Source: Lactiplantibacillus daoliensis (lineage in GTDB: Bacteria > Bacillota > Bacilli > Lactobacillales > Lactobacillaceae). From it: a stretch of 64,000 nt of DNA. Positions 8,544 through 17,242 of this stretch are shown one piece after another. The position numbers were made by a program, and so were the translations under genes. Within the stretch, counting starts at the first letter, position 1. Each line of letters opens with the position of its first letter. The stretch is taken from NCBI RefSeq assembly GCF_005405005.1, contig NZ_BJDH01000002.1, forward strand, positions 248,001-312,000, written 5' to 3'. The notes under the pieces were generated by a model. It was not told where the DNA came from. It saw only the letters and a program-made list of their open reading frames with translations, and made no database searches.

Positions 8544-9401
8544 ATGAATCCCAAGAAATTAAAACAATTGAAAAAGCGCACTAAAAAACAGTCAACTAAG
8601 GCCGCCCCATACATTGAACAGCTCAATCATTACCGCGAGTTATTCAAAGATGACCCCCAGATTCTTGTGTTGTTAAATAATGCGATTGAAGCTGATCGCT
8701 TACTAGCAGCTGGCTTAGCGCCACAACAATTACCCCTGCTAGAAGTTCCTGACAACTTTCAGGAGCAACTGATCAAACGGATCAATGCCAACTATCCATT
8801 ACACGATCCTGCCGGTGATGCGGAATGGAATCAACTTTCAGCGGCCTTACCAAAGGTTGATCAACTTCTGCGTAATTTCCGCGACTACCTTGAAGATCAA
8901 TACGGGATGTGGGCTTACATCAGTGCGCCTTTCCTCAAAGACTTAGCGGACTTTATTGGCAACGGTCCCGTTTTAGAAGTGATGGCCGGCAACGGATATA
9001 TTTCTAAAGGCTTGAGCCGATTGCATCCGAGCCAAGAAATCATCACGACTGACTCGAAGGCTTGGACAAAAGAAGCCAACAACGAAACTGGGAAACACCC
9101 CGTGACCACGATTGAAGGCTTAGACGCAGTCACCGCCTTTGAAAAGTACGCGGATCAAATCACTTATGTCATTATGGCTTGGTCCCCCGATAAGCTCACG
9201 CTAGATTGGGAGTTACTGCAAGCGATGCGGGCTAGTGACCGCCAGATTCCGCTGATTTGTATTGGTGAAAAGTACGGTGCCACCGGTTCCAAGCAATTTT
9301 GGGATAATGCCCATTATCGTGACGATACCGCAGTTGAAAAACTAAACAGTCACTATCGCCCGTTTGACTTGATTCATGATCAAGTCTACGTCGTCGATTA
9401 A
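8544..9401 (+). CDS. SAM-dependent methyltransferase-like protein (285 aa)
   Basis: The segment VLEVMAGNGYISKGLS (about residues 145-160) matches methyltransferase motif I (E/D-x-G-x-G), and IITTDS about 17 residues later fits the acidic motif II end. The first 120 residues are helical and Lys-rich at the N-terminus. No catalytic motif reveals the substrate. Translationally close to the XRE gene (9-base gap, RBS GGAG). The fold call is good; enzymatic activity is inferred. Confidence 0.7.
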   Translation: MNPKKLKQLKKRTKKQSTKAAPYIEQLNHYRELFKDDPQILVLLNNAIEADRLLAAGLAPQQLPLLEVPDNFQEQLIKRINANYPLHDPAGDAEWNQLSAALPKVDQLLRNFRDYLEDQYGMWAYISAPFLKDLADFIGNGPVLEVMAGNGYISKGLSRLHPSQEIITTDSKAWTKEANNETGKHPVTTIEGLDAVTAFEKYADQITYVIMAWSPDKLTLDWELLQAMRASDRQIPLICIGEKYGATGSKQFWDNAHYRDDTAVEKLNSHYRPFDLIHDQVYVVD

Positions 9402-9403
9402 CC

Positions 9404-9453
9404 AAAAGAAGCTGAAACAGCCTGGACTAACCAAACTGTTTCAGCTTCTTTTA
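9404..9453 (+). terminator. Intrinsic terminator of the pepF operon
   Basis: AAAAGAAGCTGAAACAG and CTGTTTCAGCTTCTTTT form a perfect 17-bp stem around a 16-base loop; T-rich 3' end. Confidence 0.92.
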
Positions 9454-9462
9454 AATATAAAT

Positions 9463-9999
9463 CTAAATACATATGGTGATATGTCAAGTAACCGTTACCC
9501 CTAAAGTGGACTTATCCAGATTCAGCGCTCCGCCAGTCAGAATCGGTGTGCTGTGGGGGACGGTGCCAGCCAAAGTACGGTCTGCCGCCTCAATTCAAAG
9601 CCGATAAAACACGTCTTTGAATTGCCCCACAAGATTAGTCAGCCAATAGCGCCGACTAATTTTGCCGACACTGCACACCGATTCTGACTGACTCCGCTAA
9701 AATAACTGTTTTATCCAAAAAAGAACTACGAACTTAGCTGGAGGTTATTGCTGATAGCATCGGACGTGCAGGTGGTGTAAGACTGGCGTTCTTTGCCGGT
9801 CTTACACCACGGACTGTCCGGGAGATTTGCGGTTTGTGCAAAACTTTCGGGCGAGGTTCAAGACGTTTCTAAGGCTTGAACCGGTCCCTCGTCCGCATGT
9901 TATCAGCAATAACCGGAAGCGGCAGTAATCGCCTAGTTTTCACCGTCTAATTATTGACACAGTGGCGCAGAACGACAATTTTCAACTTTCAACCTTCAG
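9463..9999 (+). mobile_element. MITE-like palindromic element, copy B (both modules)
   Basis: Right terminal repeat CTTTCAACCTTCAG at 9986-9999. The left terminus is eroded, starting at CTAAA (9463). TATAAAT flanks both ends (9456-9462 and 10000-10006). Module 1 outer arms lie near 9523-9553 and 9668-9699 and hold the CAATTCAAAG/CTTTGAATTG hairpin. Module 2 arms lie near 9741-9766 and 9889-9914 and hold three hairpins. It sits between two convergent genes. No open frame of note. Confidence 0.88.
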
Positions 10000-10062
10000 T
10001 ATAAATACAAATCATTATTTTAAGATTTAAAAACTAGCAGTCTTTTAAGAACACTCATCACG

Positions 10063-10557
10063 CTAACTTTGTATGAACAAGCTAATCAAAGTCACAACAC
10101 TAACTAACACGAGCACAACTAAGTAACTGAAAAACCAGCGCGTTGCAACATCATCCGGTGCAATCCGCCGCTGTGCAGTTGTCCGCGCACCGGCTCCTAA
10201 TAAAATCAATGAATAAGTACACAGTCCCAAAGCACCCACGTAGGTCGTCAGCACCCAATGTGGATTTTGCTGGAGACGGCCAATCTGTCCCAGCACTAAG
10301 AATAGTAACCCAACGGCAGTCGGTAGCAGACAAGTCGCACGCTGAATCGCTTCCGTTGCTCGGATATTGATAAGTGGGAAAATTAAAAAAGACCGTAAAA
10401 TACAAAAAATACCCAGGATTAAAACTGGAATTGAAAGACCAACTAAATACAAGTTATGATAATTCACTGGTCGTATCAGCGCTTGATAAATAATCAACAG
10501 ACCTAGATAAAAGTAAAAGCGACGATAAAATGAAACTGGTCGATTTAAGTGCATCAT
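10063..10557 (-). CDS. Membrane protein of unknown function (164 aa)
   Basis: Not recognised. Five hydrophobic segments at roughly residues 15-35, 38-60, 72-95, 100-125 and 140-162, with positively charged short loops (RTTAQRRIAP). No soluble domain. ATG at 10557; downstream lie element B and a convergent operon. It shares orientation and character with the next small membrane protein, but a 117-base gap separates them. Confidence 0.65.
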   Translation of the reverse strand: MMHLNRPVSFYRRFYFYLGLLIIYQALIRPVNYHNLYLVGLSIPVLILGIFCILRSFLIFPLINIRATEAIQRATCLLPTAVGLLFLVLGQIGRLQQNPHWVLTTYVGALGLCTYSLILLGAGARTTAQRRIAPDDVATRWFFSYLVVLVLVSVVTLISLFIQS

Positions 10558-10674
10558 CCTCAGCTCACTTTCAAGACTTTTCCAGATTATAGCACCGATG
10601 GCTCACCAGAACATCCCGAAAGCCACGGTCAAGATCCGTCACTAGTCCAATGAGCATACGGCAACTTTCAAATC

Positions 10675-10965
10675 TTAATTATGTGCCATCAAATAAATAC
10701 TGATCAAAACAATCAGTGCCCACACCCCACCTAAGTAACCATAAATGAGCTTTTCCGAACCACTAAAATGCTTCTCACCGCGCATGGCTTTACCAATCCC
10801 CCCGACAAAAAACAGAATAATTGAATATAGCCCCAAGCCCACCATGCTAAAAGCAACCCAGTTCTCCCAGCCAGTTTGACTCGACCCCCGTAAATACAGG
10901 CCATAGCCCAACGTAAAAAACATGATCAAAGTTGGATTGATTAACCATTTCATTGCCCTACGCAT
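10675..10965 (-). CDS. Small membrane protein of unknown function (96 aa)
   Basis: Three predicted transmembrane helices (residues 8-25, 35-58 and 72-94) joined by a charged loop GKAMRGEKHFSGSEK. No known motif. The start could be the ATG at 10965 or the internal ATG at 10953. The former has GTAGGGATGACGG upstream. Confidence 0.6.
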   Translation of the reverse strand: MRRAMKWLINPTLIMFFTLGYGLYLRGSSQTGWENWVAFSMVGLGLYSIILFFVGGIGKAMRGEKHFSGSEKLIYGYLGGVWALIVLISIYLMAHN

Positions 10966-11150
10966 CCGTCATCCCTACTCTCTTAATGTTTAGACTAAGT
11001 TTACTCTTGTTGAGGATATTAACCAATTGTTTACAGGATTACACTTTCTCAAAATGTTTGCTTAATTACCAATTTAATAATCTTCGTTGTCTTCTGCAAA
11101 CGAGTGGTCTAAACTAGCTTCACATTCAAACTAAAGGGAGTTGGGGACCG

Positions 11151-11576
11151 ATGCGATTATTGGGACATCTCATTGCAGACTACTTATGGGGATTAGTTGG
11201 TTTCATCATTATTTTTTATTTTATCACGGCGCGACCGGACGGCAGTTTCCACTTAATCTGGAATCTACCCAATTTATATTTAACCACCTCCTATATATTC
11301 GCCTATCCGGCCTTGATGGCTTGGGTCCCAGGCTTACGAACTGGCAAACTCAAAACTCAATCAATGGCCAGCCACTCCTCGGCAGCGGATTTAAAATACT
11401 CACAAGGCAATGTCACTAATCCCATTGCCAACAAATATGATTTGAATTTTCGAAACAATTTACGTGATGACAGGATGAATTTCAGCTTTCTATTGCTTGA
11501 ACGCACCGTTTTAATGGCACTAGCGACGCCAATTTTAATTTTAGTCGCCGGTATCAAAGGGGCACAAAATTTCTAA
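11151..11576 (+). CDS. Membrane protein of unknown function (141 aa)
   Basis: GGGAGTTGGGG upstream of the ATG at 11151 supports the start. Two N-terminal helices (about 5-27 and 38-60), a polar middle rich in Ser/Asn (residues 65-110) and a C-terminal helix (about 115-136). Middle-region SQGNVTNPIANKYDLNFRNN has no recognised family. Monocistronic. Confidence 0.6.
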   Translation: MRLLGHLIADYLWGLVGFIIIFYFITARPDGSFHLIWNLPNLYLTTSYIFAYPALMAWVPGLRTGKLKTQSMASHSSAADLKYSQGNVTNPIANKYDLNFRNNLRDDRMNFSFLLLERTVLMALATPILILVAGIKGAQNF

Positions 11577-11580
11577 ATTA

Positions 11581-11620
11581 AAACGCTCAGTTCCGACTAA
11601 GTCAGAACTGGGCGCTAATT
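11581..11620. terminator. Bidirectional hairpin between convergent genes
   Basis: CGCTCAGTTCCGAC / GTCAGAACTGGGCG with a 3-base loop. The minus-strand side is followed by TTTTAATTT, so it mainly serves the hydrolase gene at 11621-12406. Confidence 0.8.
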
Positions 11621-12406
11621 TCAACCAATAATATGTTGTTGTAAAAAAGCAACGGCAGCTTGATGCATCTTGTGTGGCACATGATGTGCGCCACCAGTGG
11701 CGTGCTTGAATACGGTTTGCTGCAAAGCATCAGTCCCCGCAAAACGTTGTTCAAAATCAGCAACGTATTTATAAGGTACCATCGTATCAGCAGTGCCATT
11801 AAAGAAGAACATTGGCCGTCCAGCCAAGCGTTCAACCTGTTGTGACAAATCAAATTGACCAATTTGAGCATAGGTCTTGGTCAATAAGTCCGCCGGTAAT
11901 TGGGCTAACAGCTCGGCTGGAATCTGCGCAACTTGATCTTTCGCAAAGGCGACTGGTTCTGGGGACCCAATCAGTGACACACCGGCAACGATCTGTGCTT
12001 GCGTTGCCATAATTCCCGCCGCGGTAATCCCACCCATGGAGGTCCCCATGACGCCAATCTTCTCGGGATCTGACATACCGCTCGTCACGAGTGCCTCCAC
12101 GAGCCGCGGAAACTCAGTAACTGAGTGACCGACAATTTCCCAGAAACGTTCTGGATGCCGGTCTAAATCAGTGCCGTCACTGCGGCTACCGTGCAAGTAT
12201 GCGGTTGGCAAAATAACGCGGAAGCCTGCCTGAACCAACTGATAGCTGGCTACTAATTCGGACGACGTTGGCGTCGTCCAGCCATGATAATCAATAATCG
12301 TTGGGAGTTTCGTTTGTGCTTGACTCGCTGCAAACACGTGTAACACTGGTAGATCGTCCAACTTAATCGCACGGACAATCACATCTTCAAAGACAATCGT
12401 TGTCAT
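11621..12406 (-). CDS. Alpha/beta hydrolase, dienelactone-hydrolase/prolyl-oligopeptidase-like (261 aa)
   Basis: Cytoplasmic single-domain hydrolase. IIDYHGWTT near residue 38 gives the oxyanion strand, nucleophile Ser is in GVMGTSMGGITA near 120, Asp in NGTADTMVP near 205 and His in GGAHHVPH near 240. Three in-frame starts lie close together; GGTGATG before the last favours 12406 (MTTIVFED). Substrate unknown. Separate from the next gene by about 65 bases. Confidence 0.83.
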   Translation of the reverse strand: MTTIVFEDVIVRAIKLDDLPVLHVFAASQAQTKLPTIIDYHGWTTPTSSELVASYQLVQAGFRVILPTAYLHGSRSDGTDLDRHPERFWEIVGHSVTEFPRLVEALVTSGMSDPEKIGVMGTSMGGITAAGIMATQAQIVAGVSLIGSPEPVAFAKDQVAQIPAELLAQLPADLLTKTYAQIGQFDLSQQVERLAGRPMFFFNGTADTMVPYKYVADFEQRFAGTDALQQTVFKHATGGAHHVPHKMHQAAVAFLQQHIIG

Positions 12407-12471
12407 TTTCATCACCATTTTCAGAATTAATAGTTAACAGTCTAACAGAGAATCACTGTTAAACCAATCAA

Positions 12472-12813
12472 TTAACTCGTTAAGCTGGCACTCGCTGCAA
12501 TCACATTGCTTAATTCCTCTTGGGATAACACCGTGTCATTGACTTTAATGGTTGTCCAATAGTCGCGATTAAAATGATGTCCTGGGTCCACACCACTTAG
12601 CCCTCGTAATTCTTCACGTTGCCGTGGCGTGAGTTTTACATCAACAAAGACTTGCTCGGCTTGTTCATAAACCATCGCGATAATTTTATGATTATGCTGA
12701 TGCTTAATGACTGCAAATCGCACACCGGCTTGCTGATTCGGCCGATTAAATGGATAGTCCAAAAAACCATCAGTCTGATCAATAATTAATTTTATCAAAT
12801 CTGCAGCCGCCAT
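12472..12813 (-). CDS. MmcQ/YjbR family protein (113 aa)
   Basis: The length, the start of the domain with a YPF motif (DGFLDYPF) and the conserved C-terminal part (FNRDYWTTIKVND, ILSQEEL-like) fit the MmcQ/YjbR double-wing DNA-binding-like family. Function in the cell is not established. The ATG at 12813 is preceded by AGGATGGGC, which fits better than an in-frame GTG at 12831. It lies 26 bases after the quinone-reductase-like gene and is probably cotranscribed with it. Confidence 0.8.
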   Translation of the reverse strand: MAAADLIKLIIDQTDGFLDYPFNRPNQQAGVRFAVIKHQHNHKIIAMVYEQAEQVFVDVKLTPRQREELRGLSGVDPGHHFNRDYWTTIKVNDTVLSQEELSNVIAASASLTS

Positions 12814-12839
12814 TTTGATGCCCATCCTCACAAAGAAAA

Positions 12840-13784
12840 CTAATCGTTGTCTACAATCACTTGACCCAGTTCACGACTCGCCATCACATACTCATGAGCC
12901 GCCTTAATTTCATCCAATTTAAAAACTTTGGCAATCGGAATTGAGAGATGATCTTTTTCAATCAACTTAAACATTTCAGTCACTAAGTCTTGCTTTACTT
13001 CAGTCGAATCAAAGACTGTCAGGGACTTACCGGCAAGAATGAAAGGATTGAAATTCTTCATAATCCATTCGCCGGATAGTAAGCCAATTAAGCAAACTTG
13101 ACCACCCTGATTCAAGTGAGCAATCGAATTGGTCAACGTGACTGTCCCCACCATATCGATAATCCCATCAAAATTATTTTCAGTCTGTAACTCATTTTTG
13201 ACATCCAAGACAGCTTCATCAGCGCCATTGGCTATCAGTGCAGTTTTCATAGCTTCCCGGCGTGTCGTTGCGGTCACTTTGAGACCGTATGCCTTGGCTA
13301 GTTGGACTGCGGCTAAACCGACCGCGGTCGTCCCACCACGTACTAGCAGCGTTTGACCAGCCTTCAAGCCTAATGATTTAAGTGCCCCAATGGCCGTATA
13401 AAAGTTTTCAGGATATTGGGCTAAGCTCACCCAATCGCCAGTGTAAGTCACAGGAAATAGATTTTTATCATTAACTAAAGCATATTCTTGATAACTGCCA
13501 TCAACTTCTCGGCCAAAGCCACCCATCATAGTGATCACCTTTTGACCAACCTTCAATGAGCTATTTTCAGATACCGCGGCAATCTCACCGACGGCTTCGA
13601 CACCAATGACCCGTGGAAACTTAACGGATGGTGACCCACCTGCCCGAGTTAACACTTCGTAACGATGCACTCCGAAAGCATGAATGCGCATCACGGATTC
13701 ATCTTTCGTCGGTGCTGGGATTGGCCGGTCAACAAGTTTCATCACATCTACGTCGCCGGGTTGATCAATCACAATTGCTCGCAT
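12840..13784 (-). CDS. NADPH:quinone oxidoreductase-like, medium-chain dehydrogenase (314 aa)
   Basis: Zinc-independent MDR enzyme. GroES-like half at residues 1-120, with PRVIGVEAVGEIAAV; Rossmann half with VRGGTTAVGLAAVQLAKA (GxxxVG motif) near 145. No zinc-binding Cys cluster, so a quinone or enone reductase role using NADPH is likely. MRAIVIDQPG at 13784 is chosen: TGGAG precedes it, and longer frames run into the divergent promoter. It is transcribed from a MerR-type promoter next to a divergent merR gene, so probably inducible by electrophiles. Confidence 0.88.
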   Translation of the reverse strand: MRAIVIDQPGDVDVMKLVDRPIPAPTKDESVMRIHAFGVHRYEVLTRAGGSPSVKFPRVIGVEAVGEIAAVSENSSLKVGQKVITMMGGFGREVDGSYQEYALVNDKNLFPVTYTGDWVSLAQYPENFYTAIGALKSLGLKAGQTLLVRGGTTAVGLAAVQLAKAYGLKVTATTRREAMKTALIANGADEAVLDVKNELQTENNFDGIIDMVGTVTLTNSIAHLNQGGQVCLIGLLSGEWIMKNFNPFILAGKSLTVFDSTEVKQDLVTEMFKLIEKDHLSIPIAKVFKLDEIKAAHEYVMASRELGQVIVDND

Positions 13785-13830
13785 AATTATTTGCTCCATT
13801 CTATATTTAAGTTGCTTCATCAATAACTTA

Positions 13831-13861
13831 AGTATAAGGTATATCGTAACGTTACAGTCAA
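13831..13861 (-). promoter_or_regulatory. MerR-type promoter (19-bp spacer) of the quinone-reductase-like gene
   Basis: On the minus strand: -35 TTGACT (13856-13861), 19-base spacer containing the perfect palindrome GTAACGTTAC, -10 TATACT (13831-13836). The over-long spacer with a central dyad is the hallmark of MerR-activated promoters, and a merR gene lies divergently 22 bases away. Confidence 0.8.
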
Positions 13862-13882
13862 GTTGACACCTGGAGGATTTTA

Positions 13883-14689
13883 ATGCTAACCATTCAAAAA
13901 TTTGCTGAACTCGCTGGGACCACCCGGCGCACTTTGATTTTCTATGACGAAAAGGGCCTTTTTCAACCAAAGCATGTGGGTGAAAATGGCTACCGTTACT
14001 ATTCTTATGACCAACTTTATCCGGTCACCTTTATTCTCGGACTGCGCCGCTTAGGACTCTCCATTGCCGAAATCAAGCAATTGACCCAAGCCACTGATAC
14101 GACTGATTTAAATACTGCACTCAAAAAAGTCCTGTCACAACTTAACACCCAACTAGATAACCTGTCGCTGTTGCGTGAAACCTTGAGTACCCGCTTTAAT
14201 CAACCAATCGCAACTGAGTCGGTGGTGAAAAACCGACCATTCATTGACACCGTCACACCAAAACTATTTTGCCGTTCCCGACAGTCAGTCGCGTGTACGG
14301 AAGCGGAAATCGCCGAAATCTATGCGGAATTCTACGCACAACTCGGCCAACTTAAACTGATGGATCAACAAGATTCTGGCTTTTTGACACAGTTACCAAA
14401 CAGTGATGCTAACGGTTATCCAACTGCCTCATTCTGTATTTTAAAAGCCGTTTCGCCGCGAACCAACACCGGAGAACTTCCCTTGATTCAAAAACCAGCT
14501 GGCAGTTATGTCTCGATTGATACCACTAATGACATGAAAAACATCTGTATTTCATTACAATTATTGTCAGAATACATCACGAACAACCAGCTCAAGATTA
14601 CTGATCAACTTTGGCAAATGAATTTAGATGAACAATTTACGACTAAAGGCGCTTCCCCAATCGTGCGCCTGCAATATCAGCTCCAATAA
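13883..14689 (+). CDS. MerR-family regulator with effector-binding domain (268 aa)
   Basis: MerR winged helix at residues 1-70 (IQKFAELAGTTRRTLIFYDEKGL, then ENGYRYYSYDQL) and a coiled-coil helix at about 75-115. A GyrI-like effector domain covers 120-268, as in BltR/TipA-type regulators. GGAGG precedes the ATG. Divergent from the quinone-reductase-like gene, whose promoter has the MerR spacing, so it most likely activates that gene. The effector is not readable from sequence. Confidence 0.88.
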   Translation: MLTIQKFAELAGTTRRTLIFYDEKGLFQPKHVGENGYRYYSYDQLYPVTFILGLRRLGLSIAEIKQLTQATDTTDLNTALKKVLSQLNTQLDNLSLLRETLSTRFNQPIATESVVKNRPFIDTVTPKLFCRSRQSVACTEAEIAEIYAEFYAQLGQLKLMDQQDSGFLTQLPNSDANGYPTASFCILKAVSPRTNTGELPLIQKPAGSYVSIDTTNDMKNICISLQLLSEYITNNQLKITDQLWQMNLDEQFTTKGASPIVRLQYQLQ

Positions 14690-14745
14690 AAAACAAAAAC
14701 GCTTGTTGTGGTTATCCACAGCAGGCACCAAAATAATTATTAAAC

Positions 14746-14774
14746 GTTCTTGCCACCTGACAAGAACTTTTTTT
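14746..14774 (+). terminator. Intrinsic terminator of merR
   Basis: GTTCTTG-CCACCTGA-CAAGAAC followed by seven T. A second hairpin at 14701-14726 (GCTTGTTGTGG/CCACAGCAGGC) lies just before it. Confidence 0.85.
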
Positions 14775-14800
14775 ATGAAAATAAAATTTTCACTTACAAA

Positions 14801-14822
14801 ACTATACAGTGTGCTGTATAGT
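14801..14822. promoter_or_regulatory. Palindromic operator before the marR-MFS operon
   Basis: Perfect 9-bp arms ACTATACAG and CTGTATAGT separated by TGTG, 20 bases upstream of the marR start. Position and symmetry fit MarR autoregulation. Confidence 0.75.
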
Positions 14823-14841
14823 TTATTGGTGAGGTGATTAG

Positions 14842-15267
14842 ATGAATGAAGATGAAATGATTTCACGGCAACTGTTACAGTTAGCCCGCAGAATCAAGCA
14901 ACGTCGGAATCTCCATATTCAAGATTTGAATTTAACGACGGTCCAGGGTGATGCTTTGAAGTACTTTTTTGAGCATCCTAATCAGACAATTGCAATGTTT
15001 AAGGATTATCAAGGAATCACCCATCAAACTGCCCGGGTAATCGTTCAACATTTGGTGCACTTAGGAATCGTCACCTTAGTGCCCAACCCTGACGATGGTC
15101 GGTCAAAACTAGTGGTGTTGACGCCACTAGGATTTTCTAAATATGATCAGTTAGACAAACACGGGTGGCAAACCAGTGAAGAACTCTTTGCTGGATTTAC
15201 ACCTGAAGAACAACGGCAATTTCTAACATTAGTGCGACGCGCTAATACTAACTTGGAAAGGAAATGA
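14842..15267 (+). CDS. MarR-family transcriptional regulator (141 aa)
   Basis: Winged-helix MarR fold: LTTVQGDALKYFFEHP leads into the DNA-binding helices (ITHQTARVIVQHLVHLG), followed by the wing with the conserved DDGRSKLVVLT. Start supported by GAGGTGATTAG. The stop overlaps the start region of the downstream MFS gene, so this is a regulator-transporter operon controlled through the palindrome at 14801-14822. Confidence 0.92.
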   Translation: MNEDEMISRQLLQLARRIKQRRNLHIQDLNLTTVQGDALKYFFEHPNQTIAMFKDYQGITHQTARVIVQHLVHLGIVTLVPNPDDGRSKLVVLTPLGFSKYDQLDKHGWQTSEELFAGFTPEEQRQFLTLVRRANTNLERK

Positions 15268-15272
15268 CCTGC

Positions 15273-16421
15273 GTGAAAACACGCTTATATACCAAAGATG
15301 TCACATTAGTTTTAGTAGCAAGTTTCTTTTATTTAATGAGTCCAATGTTAATTAATCCGGTTATCGCTGGTTTTGCGACCAATGCCGGCGCCAGCAGTAT
15401 TTTAGCCGGCGTAATTGCCGGGGCAATGAACCTAACAGCACTGGTATTACGGCCGTTAGCCGGTAATTTAACCGATCGCGTTTCCAAATATAAATTAACC
15501 CTAGCTGGTGGGCTGTTAATCTTATTAGCCAGTTTAGGCTATACCTTCACAACTAGCGTCGCGTTAATCATGGTATTCCGCGTGATTAATGGGCTCGGCT
15601 ACACGCTGTGCTCAGTATGCATGGCGACTTGGATGGCAGCATTATTGCCAGCAAATCGGATTGGTTCCGGAATGGGAATTTACGGCTTAGCCAGTGCCTT
15701 AGGAATGGCAGTTGGTCCAGCAATTAGTGTCTATTTGTACCAACACTATAGTTATCAAAGTGTTTTTTGGGTCGCGTCAGCGTTTAGTGTTTTATTGTTG
15801 ATCGTGATTCAATTTGTCGGTAATCATGGTGTTCCTACCCCCACGCATCAAACAACTGCGAAAAAGTTTCAGTTCGTCCAGCCTAAAGTCGTCCCACTGA
15901 CAGCAATTTTACTGTTATTCTCGTTACCCTATTTCGCTACGGAAACTTATATTGTGAGTTATATTGCACATCGCCACTTTGCAGTGCCAGCAGGTGCTTT
16001 CTTTCCAGCGTATGCCATTATTTTACTATTTATGCGGCTGGTGCTACGGGATGCGTTCGACAAGGTTCCATTTAAAAAATTCTTCTGGTTAGGATTAGGG
16101 TTTAACTTGTTAGGACTGATTGGCCTGACTGATTTGAACAATTGGTTCATGTTATTATTGGGCGCATTTGGCTTTGCCGCGGGCTATGGATTGATGTTTT
16201 CAATTTGCCAGGCTAAAGCATTAACCCTAGTTCCGGAATCAGATCATGGCTTAGCGAATAGTACATTCTACATCGGTGTGGATCTAGGCATGTCAGGCGG
16301 ACCAATGTTAGCGGGATTAATCACCGCCTTTTTACCGTGGGCATGGCTCTATCCAGTCATGGCACTGACATTACCGTTAACGATTGTCGTTTACCTTGCC
16401 AATCGTCAGTTATTAGCCTAA
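15273..16421 (+). CDS. MFS transporter, probably multidrug (382 aa)
   Basis: Twelve predicted transmembrane segments; motif A-like GNLTDRVSKYK between TM2 and TM3. Two starts are possible: ATG at 15264, overlapping the marR stop (ATGA), or GTG at 15273. AAAGGA is correctly spaced only for the GTG. Cotranscribed with marR, which suggests induction by the exported compound. Confidence 0.87.
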   Translation: MKTRLYTKDVTLVLVASFFYLMSPMLINPVIAGFATNAGASSILAGVIAGAMNLTALVLRPLAGNLTDRVSKYKLTLAGGLLILLASLGYTFTTSVALIMVFRVINGLGYTLCSVCMATWMAALLPANRIGSGMGIYGLASALGMAVGPAISVYLYQHYSYQSVFWVASAFSVLLLIVIQFVGNHGVPTPTHQTTAKKFQFVQPKVVPLTAILLLFSLPYFATETYIVSYIAHRHFAVPAGAFFPAYAIILLFMRLVLRDAFDKVPFKKFFWLGLGFNLLGLIGLTDLNNWFMLLLGAFGFAAGYGLMFSICQAKALTLVPESDHGLANSTFYIGVDLGMSGGPMLAGLITAFLPWAWLYPVMALTLPLTIVVYLANRQLLA

Positions 16422-16445
16422 TTAGGATACGATCATGTTTCTCAT

Positions 16446-16779
16446 CTAAAGGTTGAAAGACTCAGAAGCATCACAAATGTCGCAGTAACAGTAGCTCGTC
16501 TAAAGTAGACACACCTAAACTTAGCGCTCCGTCAGTCAAAATCGGTGTGCTGTGGGGGGGGACGGCGTTTCGTGCCGGCCTTACACCACGGACGGTCCGA
16601 GAGATTTGCGGTTTTTGCAAAGCTTCCGGGCGAGGCTCAAGACGTTTTTTCAGGCTTGAACCGGTCCCTCGTCCGCATGTTATCGGCAACGACCGGAAGC
16701 GGCAGTAGTCGACCAGTTTTCATTACCGGATTGTTGACGTAGTGGTGCAGACCGGCAATTTTTAACTTTCAAACTTTAG
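16446..16779 (+). mobile_element. MITE-like palindromic element, copy C (internally deleted, 334 bp)
   Basis: CTAAAGGTTGAAAG at 16446-16459 and CTTTCAAACTTTAG at 16766-16779 flanked by an exact 8-bp repeat TTTCTCAT (16438-16445 and 16780-16787). An internal deletion joins the left arm of module 1 (ending at a run of G near 16551-16560) to the middle of the first hairpin of module 2. Located between convergent genes. Confidence 0.93.
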
Positions 16780-16792
16780 TTTCTCATATAAA

Positions 16793-16834
16793 AAATAAAG
16801 GTTCCCTATCAATCATCCTTGATAAGGAACCCGT
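16793..16834 (-). terminator. Intrinsic terminator of the thioredoxin-like gene
   Basis: Minus strand GGTTCCTTATCA / TGATAGGGAACC followed by a T-rich tract. Confidence 0.85.
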
Positions 16835-16840
16835 TTTTGA

Positions 16841-17161
16841 TTATTTTTCTAATGAATCTAAGAAATCTTCAACTTGTTTTTGGGTCTTACGGAACTTATC
16901 CACATAGCGACCAGTTTCTTCACCGTCTTCAATGCCGACGAAACTAGGAATACCCATAACACCCATGTCTTGCGCGATGTCAATATTGGCGTCACGATCA
17001 ACCGTGATCCAATCATATTGATCATATTTAGCTTCGATCTGAGGCATCACTGGTTTAATGAAAGCGCAATCTGGGCACCAATCCGCCGTAAAGAATAACA
17101 TGTGCTTACCCGTTTTAATGCGTTCGCGAATCTCTTCGTTACTTAAAGTTGCTGTTGCCAT
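16841..17161 (-). CDS. Thioredoxin-like protein (106 aa)
   Basis: Thioredoxin fold with redox motif WCPDC (C29 and C32) after strand HMLFFTADW, and cis-proline region MGIPSFVG. WCPDC differs from canonical WCGPC, as in YtpP-type thioredoxin-like proteins, so substrates may differ from TrxA. GGAGGC precedes the ATG. Monocistronic, cytoplasmic. Confidence 0.9.
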   Translation of the reverse strand: MATATLSNEEIRERIKTGKHMLFFTADWCPDCAFIKPVMPQIEAKYDQYDWITVDRDANIDIAQDMGVMGIPSFVGIEDGEETGRYVDKFRKTQKQVEDFLDSLEK

Positions 17162-17242
17162 TTAAAATGCCTCCAATGTTTATCATGATCGTTTCAATAA
17201 CCTAAGTTTACCACGTACAAAAAGTAAGTAAAGCGTTTTGTA

